A stretch of 64,000 nucleotides of DNA, from contig OX442314.1 of the NCBI GenBank assembly GCA_949358305.1, forward strand, positions 39,343,211 to 39,407,210, read 5' to 3'. Positions within the stretch are counted from its first letter, which is position 1; the number at the start of each line of letters is the position of its first letter. This document shows, one piece after another, positions 50,518 through 60,379 of the stretch. A program made the translations under genes and the position numbers. The DNA is from Strigamia acuminata (taxonomy: Eukaryota > Arthropoda > Chilopoda > Geophilomorpha > Linotaeniidae). The notes below the pieces were generated by a model. It did no database searches, had not been told where the DNA came from, and saw nothing but the letters and a program-made list of their open reading frames with translations.

Positions 50518-51524
50518 ATGATTAAATTCCTGGACCACAGGAAAAATCGCACGGCCATTGAAAATTTCGAAAAGTGTCTGAGCAATCCAGCTAGACACAA
50601 CAAGGGTGCCCGGACTCGCCAACATGTTCAGCAGACGCAGCGCTTTATCGGATCCCTGTGCGGCAAGAAATCAATGCTCCAAGGAGCAGAGGCCTGGTTC
50701 GTGCGCTTGCGCCGAAAGTATGCACCAGGGTCCGTCCTGAGCCAAGTCTCATCGATACGCCTTTATCTCAACTTTATGACGTTTGCTCAAGTGTCAGGCT
50801 GGGAGGAAAACCAGGCCTGGAATTTAACCTTGTTTCTCGACTACATGGTCTCCATGTGGTTGAGAAACATTAAAAAGAACACAAATCGTCGTATCAAAGA
50901 GGAGGCGCAACGAGACTCACTCCGCGCCCCCACACCCGGCACAATGAGGCAGTTTTTTGCCTCGGAGCATGTGAGGGGAATACACAGATCTCTCGACGGC
51001 CCACGAATACCCAAGGATAAGTGGGACGGTAAAATGGCTACCCACGTCAGAGACGTCCTGGTATCCGAGCTGTTGAGATTGAATGGTGCGCGGCAGGGTA
51101 ATGCTACACAGATGACTCTGGGTGAGTGGAACCGCCGACAAAAAGTAGATGGACAGGCTGTGGTTACTGTCCATGAAGTGAAAAATATTGCCATCATAGG
51201 TGGCGCCAAAGTTGTGGCGGCTGGTCGACTCGAAAAGCTGATTTCCGCGTACGTTACCAACTTTCGGCGTCCCTGTTTCATCTCACGTACCCTGGCTCGA
51301 GACGAAACAATGCCGCTGTTGTTTCAGCACAGGGAAAGAAAATGTCACGCACGACCGCGGCCAGCTGCGTGAGCAACGCATGGCAACTCGCCGGCCTTAA
51401 GCGCGTCACGGCCACAATTGTGCGCAAGGAAATCGTCTTCGAGGTGCACCCGGGCCACCATGACCTAGCGCCAGACCTAGCCCAATTGATGGCCCACTCT
51501 TTAATAAAGAGTCTTTATATTTAA
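50518..51524 (+). pseudogene. Tyrosine recombinase-like protein (Crypton/DIRS-type), frameshifted
   Basis: Frame 1 (50518-51372): N-terminal SAM-like domain (ARTRQHVQQTQRFIGSLCGK, KYAPGSVLSQVSSIRLYLNF), then VSELLRLNGARQGNATQMTL, where the Arg of GARxGxxxxM fits catalytic Arg I, and VVTVHEVKN. A shift at about 51345-51370 leads to frame 2: VSNAWQLAGLKRVTATIVRK, EIVFEVHPGHHDLAPDLAQL, MAHSLIKS, fitting the RK...H.....LA.LM.HS box of transposon tyrosine recombinases. The nucleophilic Tyr expected about 10 residues later is not seen. GC-rich relative to its neighbours. No inverted or split repeats found around it. Confidence 0.65.
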
Positions 51525-51639
51525 AATCTATTTGTAAACACATCCATTATATAATGAGAAAAAGTTTTGTTGAGTCCAATTCTCAAAATGTTAACAATGC
51601 CAATTTAACATAAAATGTTTCACAATTTCCAGAAACTGG

Positions 51640-52191
51640 AAACCATCGAGAAGCACTGAGAGGAATTTTAAATGTACGCTCTAGCTCATCACAATCAGCT
51701 GAAAACTTGAGTTCTGCCGAAATGGATAAAGAAATCGAGTCCCTAACCCAACGCTTTATGGGAATTGCCAAAGTGCTGCAGTGAAAAAAAATGTATTACA
51801 GGATTATCAAAATCACATTCACCTCGTTACTTCACGTCTGCAAGAAAATAGAGTTGATACGTTTGAAAATGTGGGATTAGCAAAGGAAAAAATTCCAGCA
51901 AATAAAAATTTCGACAAACAAATTCGATTCGAAAAGAGAAATCACAACAGAAAACGCAAATCAGCTTTCAACGCATCTGACAGCAACTTAAAGGCTGCAA
52001 AATCTCGGCTGAGAGATATGGAAGAACTTTGCAATATCTGTGGCAAAGTTGATGATGATAATGAAGCAGAACTTCTACATGTTCCCTGGATACAATGCAT
52101 TGATTGTGAAGAATGGAGCCATAAAAACTGTGTTTTAGGTTTAGAAAATGAAGAGCAATATACTTGCTCAAAGTGTAGTAAATTTGAGTAA
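51640..52191 (+). pseudogene. PHD-finger protein, C-terminal part
   Basis: After a TTTCCAG acceptor: ETGNHREALRGILNVRSSSS, MDKEIESLTQRFMGIAKVLQ, stop or shift at 51782, then DYQNHIHLVTSRLQENRVDT, a basic region and a C-terminal PHD finger: CNICGKVDDDNEAELLHVPW, IQCIDCEEWSHKNCVLGL, YTCSKCSKFE (C4-H-C3). PHD fingers of this W-x-QC-x2-C type end several MULE-related invertebrate proteins. Frame break makes it a probable pseudogene. Confidence 0.6.
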
Positions 52192-52274
52192 TTTCAAAAT
52201 TTTGAGATTGAAAAAAATTAAGATTTCCATGTTTTATTGAGATTAAATAATTTTTCTTCTTAATAAAAATTATT

Positions 52275-54000
52275 ATCGTATTCCGAAAAGAAAAAATATA
52301 TATTTCTCAAGATAATTTGTTTTGCGCAAGAGTGATTTGCTTGTGTAAATATTAATTAATGCTACGTCTCGCGCCACGTAATTGCCTAGGCGCGAATCAC
52401 ACTGTCGCACCGAGTACACATCAGCGGTAAAACGTCGTAGTAATTATCAACAATTAAAAAATCCAGAGAAAAGGAAGGAAAATCGTGTCGAAAGCAACCA
52501 CGACCGCGCGATGTGGATATCGTAGCAATTCCCGCTGACGACTCAATCGCTGCTCAATGAATAAACCAAAATGAATCAACACCAAGTGGAAAAAACGAAA
52601 ATGCGAATGAATGAAATCATTGATTAAATCAACAGTGATGAAGTTGAAGGAACAGACGATCTGAACATTGAAAATAGAAAACACTGAATTCACAAGTTTG
52701 GATCCAGGGGTGTGGGTCAGTTCTTTTGTCATCGATAACTTTTCAATTGCAAAATAAAAAAAACCTAGGAATGCAGGCTTACAATACAATAAAACATGTA
52801 AATGCCACATTCTTGAAAGAAAGGGATGTGGGGGCTAACAATACATTCAGAAATGTAAATGTCACACTCAGGAAGAAATGTGCAGGCTTACAATACATTG
52901 GAAAATGTAAATGCCACAATCAGGAAGGAATGTTACGATGCAACTAGAAAATGTGAAAGAACTTTTCGAATGACCAGAGCTCTCTTCTGGTTTCACTGAG
53001 ACGTGTCAAGTCATCAGTTTATCCAGGGGTGACCACGTGGAGGTAGAGAGTTGGATTTTACACCCCCGAGAACAAATCAACGACTTACCGCTTTTGTTTT
53101 GTTGGAACGATCGGGCATGTTCACAACATCAATTTCGCATTTTCACTCATCTAAAAAACTGCGAAAATAAAAACTTAGTAAATGGTCTCAAACAAGTTTC
53201 TCCCCTAATGAGCGCGAACCTTGACCCGAACACGATACACTGACGTCACTCCACTTAAGGACAAAGGATGGCTTCGAAGACAAAGAAGAAATTAAACATT
53301 TCATGCCAAATGATCAAAAACACTGAAATAAATAGAAAAAGAAATAAAATAAACATGAAATGGTGGTACAACAATTAATTTAGGGTTACGGGTGATATGT
53401 ATAAAAACTTACTTCGGTTTGTTGGAGGAAAAAATAAGCAGTTTGCGTGAAAAAAAACAAAAGTTAAAACACTGGATTGCGAGCAAAACTTGGATAAGAA
53501 AACAACAAAATCTAAAGTAAAATTCAAGATGAACCAACACCAACACAGCGACAAACTCAAATCGTGCTTCAACGTCTCGGCGTGGTCAGAGAACTAACGC
53601 GGCTACAGGGTCCACATACCTCAATCACGGTGAACCGTTCTCTACAGAACGAATCTTTCATCGCCCACCGTATGTATGGTAGCCTAGAAGGACCGTTGAA
53701 AACTGACTGAAAAGAAGATATCAAGGAGTAAACTTTTCGTTGAAGGAAATAACTAAATAGAATGAATAAATAATAATAATGAAAATTGAAGCTGAACACC
53801 ACGATAAACCCAAATAGTGCTTCAACGTCTCGGCGTGGTCAGAGAACTAACGCGGCTACAGGGTCCACATACCTCAATCACGGTGAACCGTTCTCTACAG
53901 AACGAATCTTTCATCGCCCACCGTATGTATGGTAGCCTAGAAGGACCGTTGAAAACTGACTGAAAAGAAGATATCAAGGAGTAAACTTTACGTTGTTTCA
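52275..54000. repeat. Large interspersed repeat, copy B
   Basis: Collinear with 18310-20230 (about 85-90% identical where aligned), with the same order of CACGTAATTGCCTAGGCGCG, SWIM-gene piece (GKSCRKQPRPRDVDIVAIPA at 52480), AATGCCACA units (52770-52930), GTTTATCCAGGGGTGACCAC (about 53020) and the structured module, here in two tandem copies. Confidence 0.7.
53565..53990 (+). repeat. Tandem pair of the 173-bp structured module
   Basis: 53565-53737 and 53818-53990 differ at about one base while the 80-bp spacer resembles the DNA beside copy A. Same hairpin (CGTTCT/AGAACG) and ACATAC/GTATGT stem as 20050-20225. Confidence 0.8.
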
Positions 54001-54787
54001 TTCACCGTGAGATTGAAAAAAAGAAAATAAATAAATGGAATGAATAAATAAATGAAATATATGGAAATAATTTAATAAAAATAAATTATTTGTGTGTCCA
54101 TTTTTATGTACATTTTAAGCATGAACAGAAAAAATATTATAGGCAAAAAGTATTTGATCAGTAAAGCAAACTAAACGTAATAAAATCACCTTCAATTCAG
54201 AGAACAACCCGCTTTGGCACATCTTACATGATGATAATTGGTACAGGCGCAAGAAGGGCTTGCAAGCAACATCTTTTCAAATACCCTAATAAGCGGTTTT
54301 TTTTTCAAACGAATAATAATGACAAATAACATTGACCTACTCCATTTGTCCAGTATGGTACGTATGGTATTGGCCAAAAGAAGATTCGGGCTCTGTCCAT
54401 GGGCCTAGCCAAGAAAAAGCCAAAATTACATGCCGCTCAGGCAGCAAATACGACGGCCGAAAAGCCTAAAGTGCCATTCCAGCCACCCTCAGCTATTATT
54501 TTGCTACACCGCATGATAGTAAAGGAGTTCAACGCAGTGCGTAGCCATCGGTAGTCCTTATATTTACAACAGCAAGACCCTGAACTAGTACGTATAAACT
54601 TATTTATTTTTTAACATTTATGAAAAGTATTTTTCTTTTTAATTTTAATTTAATTTTTTTTTAAATGTGTGGAAAATGTAAAGATTAAAATCAATTCATA
54701 TTTCATCCAACCCAAAAGAGAAAAGATGAGAGAAACAATAGCAAAATCACATTCTCACCAAAATCAAGATATTGTAAAAGAAGCAAC
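54000..54787. other. No assignable gene
   Basis: AT-rich; a short + frame at 54380-54540 (LAKKKPKLHAAQAANTTAEK) is unrecognised. Confidence 0.3.
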
Positions 54788-54821
54788 ATTGGGGATAATA
54801 ATATATTTTATTATCCCCAAT
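54788..54821. terminator. Perfect hairpin downstream of the minus-strand ORF
   Basis: 14-nt arms ATTGGGGATAATAA / TTATTATCCCCAAT around TATATT, 28 bp past the stop of the minus-strand ORF ending at 54849. Called a terminator only by position; it may be a stray palindrome. Confidence 0.3.
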
Positions 54822-54848
54822 TTCCAGCAAATCCAACATTTTACGATT

Positions 54849-55421
54849 TTACCTTCTTCGGTTTTGGTGGCAAATCTTTTGGTGAACCTTTCCTTTTCTC
54901 CACCTTTTTGGGACCATTATTACAGAAATTTCCTTTCTTTTTCCTTCTTCCTTTCGTTTCCGCTTCTCGCCAATCTTTGCCTTAACCTCCGTCGTTTCCA
55001 CCACTTTTTCCTCTTTCGTTTCATCCGTCTCTTCACCCATTTCCCTGTTCGCTTCCTCGTCTTCAACGCCTTGCGCTAATTCCACCGGATCCTCATGCCC
55101 TTCGTCGTCCGAGCCTGACATGTAATCAAACTCGACTCCGTTACCAAAATCTTCACCATTTTCTTTACCACAACCGTACACGTCGTCCATTTTGTCTGAC
55201 CTTTCTTTATCCTTCTTCGATTTCTTCTTCACAACCTTTTTCCACTCGGTAACTCCATCTGCCTGCAAATCCTCGTCCGAACTATCTGCCACCGCGTCTC
55301 TCCCACTCGTAATCTTAAGCTCTCTTCCCCCTTTCCCATTGCGACCGATCTTCTCATCTTTCTTCTCCCCATCCAACACTTCGTCATCGACTTGCGCATT
55401 CTTCAAATTCTTCATCACCTG
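54849..55421 (-). CDS. Lysine/glutamate-rich ORF, probable last exon
   Basis: An acceptor (TGAATTATTTTCAG) at about 55422 precedes VMKNLKNAQVDDEVLDGEKK; the frame then has alternating basic and acidic runs (EWKKVVKKKSKKDKERSDKM, YMSGSDDEGHEDPVELAQG, KRKRKEEGKRK) and a basic end. Highly charged and low-complexity, as in nuclear linker proteins. Not recognised. The frame is open further upstream to 55619, where it overlaps unrelated + strand transposase sequence. Confidence 0.4.
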   Translation of the reverse strand, partial: QVMKNLKNAQVDDEVLDGEKKDEKIGRNGKGGRELKITSGRDAVADSSDEDLQADGVTEWKKVVKKKSKKDKERSDKMDDVYGCGKENGEDFGNGVEFDYMSGSDDEGHEDPVELAQGVEDEEANREMGEETDETKEEKVVETTEVKAKIGEKRKRKEEGKRKEISVIMVPKRWRKGKVHQKICHQNRRR

Positions 55422-55639
55422 AAAATAATTCAATACTTTTTCCCGCTCTTCTAACAGGAAGTGGCAGCCCCTGCACTGCAAAACTTCCTCAAGTTGGAAC
55501 AAGTGTGTGTGGAGGAAAAGGGTGATGAGAATTTCCTGAAAGTTCCTGGAATTCATGGAATTCCTGCGAATCGAGTTGCCCCGACATGGACAGATAACCA
55601 TCCAGCCAGACAAAAACACTTTTTGTTTTTAGTATATTT

Positions 55640-55830
55640 ACTTTCATTTTATTTCTGTGTTTTTCTGATGAAAAGAAGTTTTAATCTTGATGGCCCAGAT
55701 GGGTTTAGCTATTATTTTCATGATCACAGGAAGGAGGAGAAGCTCATGACTCGAAGGCAAATGGGAGGTGGCTCAGTGATGATATGGTGTGCCATTGGAT
55801 TTAAGAAAAACGGCAATTTGAGTTTGATCT
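55640..55830 (+). pseudogene. Tc1-like transposase fragment
   Basis: RSFNLDGPDGFSYYFHDHRK, EEKLMTRRQMGGGSVMIWCA, IGFKKNG: the first part of the Tc1 DDE core, related to but distinct from the copy at 9.5 kb. It switches at about 55822 to the GTTTGATCTGACAGCATCAA repeat that precedes zinc-ribbon copies. Confidence 0.8.
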
Positions 55831-56663
55831 GACAGCATCAATTTTTCGCGTTTTGGTTCGTTTCAACAATTTTTGCTGCAATGAAGAGAGCATCTGGAGA
55901 TCGAGGACAACAGGTCGTGGTAGACAATTTGCCCAGTGTGCGTGGGTTTGCAGTGGTTGGTGCTCCCGACCACTCGCGAATTCCCATGCCCCAACTGCCT
56001 TGGGAGAGGAGAAGTCCATATGGCTTTTCCACTTCAGAAGTGGTCCGAGCCTACCTTACGCCGGCTGGAGGAGAGCAAGGTCGCCGCCGACCGTTCGTAG
56101 GGTGGATGAACACGTCCAGTTGGGAGACGCGCGTACGCGATTTGGAGCAAGCAGGCTTTGCCCGCCCTCCACGCCGAGTCGAGGCTGAATTGGTGCATTT
56201 AAATAACCCCCAACCAGGATTGTCGCGCGCGCGCCAACCGGCTAGCCAAACCCAGTCCAGTCGTTCCGGATCGGTAGCAGGTTTTTCACCCCCTGCACCG
56301 AAACGTCAGAAGACGGCTCCCCAGCCGACCAGTTTTTGGACGGATGAAGACGAGACGAGGCTCCAGGATTCCTTGACGTCGTGGTGGGATTTACACCCAT
56401 TTGCCACCAGGAGGGTTCGTTTCAACAATTTTTGCTGCAATGAAGAGAGCATCTGGAGATCGAGAGGACAACAGGTTGTGGTGGACAATTTGCCCAGTGT
56501 GCATGGTCCCGACCACTCGCGAATTCCCATGCCCCAACTCCAGCACAGTGGGTCAGATAAGTTATCTAAAATAATGCCGAGACGAAAAATACCGAAATTG
56601 AAAAGCGTAACTTTCTTTTATGCAGAAAACCCGATACTTGGACTCGCCCCGAGATGGCGCTAA
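55822..56663 (+). pseudogene. Zinc-ribbon family, type A, long copy
   Basis: Starts with the same upstream block as 46043. In one frame ICPVCVGLQWLVLPTTREFP, CPNCLGRGEVHMAFPLQKWS (the ribbon); about 56070 the usable frame shifts to WETRVRDLEQAGFARPPRRV, SRARQPASQTQSSRSGSVAG, PPAPKRQKTAPQPTSFWTDE. The PKRQKTA motif parallels PKKRQKTA of gypsy ORF3, supporting common origin. From 56408 a partial duplicate of the upstream block and ribbon start is inserted (to about 56540). Confidence 0.55.
56408..56540 (+). repeat. Partial duplication of 55854-55998
   Basis: GGTTCGTTTCAACAATTTTT through the CCGACCACTCGCGAATTCCC block, with a small internal deletion. Confidence 0.8.
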
Positions 56664-56709
56664 GCTTGCAACTCTCTAAGTTGCAACTTAGAGAGTTGCA
56701 AGCTTAGCG
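56658..56709. repeat. Perfect 52-nt palindrome
   Basis: CGCTAAGCTTGCAACTCTCT followed by its exact reverse complement with no loop (centre TTGCAA, 56681-56686). Confidence 0.9.
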
Positions 56710-56943
56710 ATTAATTGCTACTGAGACTCTGCAAAAACGAGACTTTGCCGGATATAACGATCGAAAACTTAAATAACCAAGCGAACTACGACAAGGAGAA
56801 TTTATCTTAAATGTTAATTCGACCCAGGTAAAAGAATTGAAGTCCTTTCCTCAACCCATCACCATTTTGTTGCGCTTCTGCTCGCAACACCATGCGGTTT
56901 TTGTGCTAAGTCAAAAGTAGTGTCTAAAGTTTGTTTCTCAAAA

Positions 56944-57192
56944 TCAATTGCGTTTAATTACGTCCTAACACACAGGAATGCACAGAATGAAGAAAAAGAA
57001 AACCTCCAAAGTCAAGTAAGGATTTTGCAAGATCATATACGCGATTTGGAGATGTTAGTAGACGAACAGCAACATTTGCTACATGGTCTGCTCCCACCAG
57101 TGAAAATTCCAGCAATACAGACAGTGCAAGCAGCATCACAGGCAGCGATTTTTCAGCTGCAATGGGGACCCTTTGACAGTGGAAACAAATAA
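56944..57192 (+). CDS. Coiled-coil/RING family, copy 5 (no RING)
   Basis: IAFNYVLTHRNAQNEEKENL, QSQVRILQDHIRDLEMLVDE, QQHLLHGLLPPVKIPAIQTV, then WGPFDSGNK and TAA. Over 70% identical to residues in 39620-39780. The Pro-rich head and the RING are absent. Zinc-ribbon copy upstream at 55.8-56.6 kb repeats the neighbourhood seen at 37-40 and 46 kb. Confidence 0.55.
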   Translation, partial: SIAFNYVLTHRNAQNEEKENLQSQVRILQDHIRDLEMLVDEQQHLLHGLLPPVKIPAIQTVQAASQAAIFQLQWGPFDSGNK

Positions 57193-57497
57193 CCCACAAC
57201 CCCTTTGCATTACGGAAAATAGCGAGGATTAAAACGATATTACATCAAAATTCTTAGACCGAGACAACAGAATAGAATACAAAATGTCTACAAGACAGCC
57301 AGCATGGATTCGTCATTTCAGATGGACAGTTATTGCAACTTGCAGTTGGTTGTCAAAACCACATCCATTTTTTAACTAAATTTGTTTTGAATCGATTTGT
57401 TTTACGTCGGCTTCATTTTTCACTAGACCTTTTTTTTAGAATCTGAAATGTCATGCAAAAACAAAGCAACACAGAAAATTGTCTACATTATCATAAC

Positions 57498-57920
57498 ACC
57501 TACAATGCGAGTATCATACGGAGCTCATTGTGGAGCGCATGGTTGTAATAACAATAGTGGCAATTGTAAACTTTCCTTATTTCGCTTTCGAAGAATAAGG
57601 ACAGATGCAAACAATGGGTGATAAATTCAAGAAGGGATGATTTGACGAAAATAGATTCTGATTATTTATATAATAATTGTCGCCTTTGCTCTGAGCATTT
57701 TAAAGACCGTCAGTTTATGAATACACAAGAGAAAAACTCATTAGTTCATAATGCAGTTCCAACTATTTTCCAGATTAAAAATCCACCTAAAGCAATAGAT
57801 AGTAATTCAGAAAGAAGCAAACGAGCTGCTAAAAGACAACTTCCAAGCAGTAGAGTTTGGGCGATAAACACGAATATGCAATCATCATCCAAATTCACAT
57901 CTTTTGAGCTCGTTCACAGA
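57498..57920 (+). pseudogene. THAP-domain fragment, frameshifted
   Basis: VSYGAHCGAHGCNNNSGNCK, LSLFRF, then in another frame DSDYLYNNCRLCSEHFKDRQ, FMNTQEKNSLVHNAVPTIFQ. C..C, C-x2-H-F and AVPTIF identify a THAP domain. A frame break lies near 57610. The tail has a basic KRAAKRQ patch, as after THAP in transposases. Confidence 0.75.
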
Positions 57921-57929
57921 TAATCTGGA

Positions 57930-58860
57930 AGTAGGTTGGTTGGAAGATTTAGAGGATGCAATAAATATCAACGAATGTCCCATTGTGAAATGGGTAAAAC
58001 AACTAAGAAGTGAAAAACAAGCTAATTTCACTACATTGAATTCAATTTAGATTATACGACGTTCTGGACCCAAAGAAAAAGTGCTAGTTTTAGCAAAGCA
58101 TAGGGACAGACACAATTTTCTCGTCTCCCTAGAGGTCATTTATCTTGATTTGTAATATATTGTGACCGTTTGGCCACCCTAGTGGCCTACGTCACTCCAC
58201 ACACCGCCTGGTGGCCCCAAACCGCCCCTCTCTTGGAGCAGTGGACCGGCCTAGCAGGAGAAGAGAGAGCTGAGTGGTGTGGTGAGAGAGAGACGTTGCT
58301 GAAAAAGCCGAGGGTGAAGATGTGCCAGGGTGAGCTGCCACGGTCCAAGCACCAGCAGAGACAACTGCTGACTCTGCTCCTCTCACTATTCACCACTGTG
58401 ACGCTCAGTTGCAGGAAGATGTGCCTGCTTCGAAGGCATTTCGCGATTCAGTTACCAATTCGCTCTGGAGATATGTTTTCACGAAGGGACGGTTAGGTGA
58501 CAATATCGGCATTCCAACTCGGATAAAATCGCCTCTAGAAATATTTACGGATCGTAATTTACCGTACATTGGTTGCTTGGAAATAACGAGGACGTTAGAA
58601 TTGGTTTTCGCGATGCACAATTCCACAAAATAAATGTACTGTCATAAATGTACCTACATCGGCCTTAGGTAAGTATGGCAAAATGTTCGTCTGAGGTAAC
58701 CGACCACGTCGTACATGGGAGCTCTGCCCTGTGTGCAACGGGACGGTTGCCGGTGTAGCGTGCCTAACAGCCCTTCACACAGTGAGATGGGAGACCCCAA
58801 CCCCTAGACAACGGATTAAAGACCAAAACCCAACAATCTGTAGTCTCTGTCTCGTTTACG
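57930..58860. other. Mixed stretch, probably leader or remnant
   Basis: 58430-58630 has a + frame (KAFRDSVTNSLWRYVFTKGR, LGDNIGIPTRIKSPLEIFTD) that I cannot assign. 58640-58860 is GC-richer and precedes the zinc-ribbon ORF directly. Confidence 0.3.
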
Positions 58861-58866
58861 TGATGT

Positions 58867-59670
58867 ATGCGTCCCTCCCGTGCAGCAACTCCCCGTACTA
58901 AAGATAGCTAAAGCTCGTCGACATCTTCGAGCGACGAACGTCGCAGATCTGCTGAGCATGCGCAAATGCGGTCTCAACAAGTGCCAAACTCGTCGGTCCC
59001 AACGTTTAATTTGACGCCACTTCAACTTGCGGCCTTAAATTGGATTGGATCCCATCCGGAGATTCTGCCGACCGATATGCGCATAAATGCACCAGTATCG
59101 ACGGAAGTTTCTCCAGGTATTGCGGCACAGTTAACCGTGTCGGAGCCAATGCAGTTGGCTCCACTGGCCCAAGTGGTGCACCCACCTTCGAATATAGTGA
59201 GCGTACAGCTGGCTCCGCACTCGCCTGGGTTTCAGCCGCCGGTAGCGAATGTAGCGCCGATTGTCGCTAGCACATCAGCTACACCAGCAGCTTCGACGTC
59301 CACCAACTGGATTCCAGCAGACGCAGAGTCAACTGCGTCAGAATCAGGATGGACGGAGCCACCGGCTGGAGCTCTACGATTTTCGGCAGCTACGTCTCGC
59401 AGCAACGAGTATCGAGCGGCCTACAAGGCCAAAAAGAAGGACGAAGCGGCCCGTCTGCGTCGTGAGCAATGCGCGAAGGACATCGCAATGGGCATTCCTC
59501 CCGACAACATCGTCACTGACCAGGCGACTCAGACGATTTGTCCGTTTCGCGTCGGCAGCGAGTGTTCGTGCTGCATAAAAAGACCACCAAAGTCTGGATG
59601 CAGCACGTGCCAAGTGCTTATGCACGTGACGCTTCACTTTATATTACCTCTTTCAATCAGATCCAGTTAG
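58867..59670 (+). pseudogene. Zinc-ribbon family, type B, long copy with an early stop
   Basis: ATG 58867 (MRPSRAATPRTKDS) reaches TAA at 58909-58911 and the same frame continues SSSTSSSDERRRSAEHAQMR, a 100-residue Pro/Val/Ala-rich linker, NEYRAAYKAKKKDEAARLRR, EQCAKDIAMGIPPDNIVTDQ, TICPFRVGSECSCC, SGCSTCQ. It shows the full architecture of the type B proteins: Ser-rich head, linker, basic helix, cysteine region. The ribbon is rearranged (CPF for CPxC). The head also occurs alone at 16647, and the start recurs at the window end. Confidence 0.6.
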
Positions 59671-59756
59671 CTCAAGGGTTACCCCCTTTCCTAATGGGAG
59701 ACGCGGAGAGACCACCGAACATACTCCAACTCGAGGAGAACTCAGTGATGATCACT

Positions 59757-59860
59757 GAATTGAATTTTCTTGCATTCAAGCCGACTTGTAGGAATTCCAA
59801 CATTTTGTTAAAAGGTCATTAATTAGCTTATCCTTTTAACTGCTTCTGTGTTGAGTTTTC
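59757..59860 (+). repeat. Leader repeat shared with 28815-28915
   Basis: See 28815-28915. Here it lies 105 bp upstream of the ORF at 59965. Confidence 0.65.
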
Positions 59861-59964
59861 TGATAATCTCAGAAAAAATTCAAGAGAAATTCCAGGAGTT
59901 TAGAAAAGTTGTTTGAGTTATACATTTAAATTGTTGTGTATCGTGTATTGTGTGCTAATTTACT

Positions 59965-60372
59965 ATGCCTAACCGTAAAGTTCTCGCTTTCCCTGGTAGC
60001 TCATGCCTTGAGACCCCTGAAGGCCCAAGCACTGAGTCTACACTCGGTTCTTCTGCGGCGCCGCCTGCGCCAGTCTCCGAACAGGTTGACCTTGATGCTA
60101 TTTTTAACTTAAGCACTCTTCTGGGCTTAGACCCAGCTGACTATGTCAACATTAATGATTTTGTTACACGTACCACCCAGCTGGTGAACGAGAAGAAACA
60201 GCAAGAAACTCTTGCTCAACAGCTAAATGCACAAGATAGCACCCCTCCGAGTCGTTCGAGAGCCGCGTCGCCCACGCAGGTCAATGACCCTAATTTAGTG
60301 AATCAGTCCACCCCACCAAGGTACACCAGCGTCCCAAACTTTATCCATCCCCCGCCCCCGAAGCCTTTGTAA
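59965..60372 (+). CDS. Gag-like N-terminal ORF of a lost retroelement
   Basis: 135 residues, MPNRKVLAFPGSSCLETPEG..., an Asp/Leu region (VDLDAIFNLSTLLGLDPADY), a coiled segment with QQETLAQQLNAQ, and a Pro/Ser-rich end, TAA. No zinc knuckle. Leader repeat upstream and an AATAAAC signal at 60637 downstream suggest a deleted element with both termini near. Called Gag-like on context and composition only. Confidence 0.35.
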   Translation: MPNRKVLAFPGSSCLETPEGPSTESTLGSSAAPPAPVSEQVDLDAIFNLSTLLGLDPADYVNINDFVTRTTQLVNEKKQQETLAQQLNAQDSTPPSRSRAASPTQVNDPNLVNQSTPPRYTSVPNFIHPPPPKPL

Positions 60373-60379
60373 CTATGGC

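Noticed and set aside
54849-55619. Full 256-residue minus-strand ORF as one protein
   Set aside because: The upstream 66 codons overlap + strand DNA leading into a Tc1 fragment and follow a good splice acceptor; only 54849-55421 is kept.
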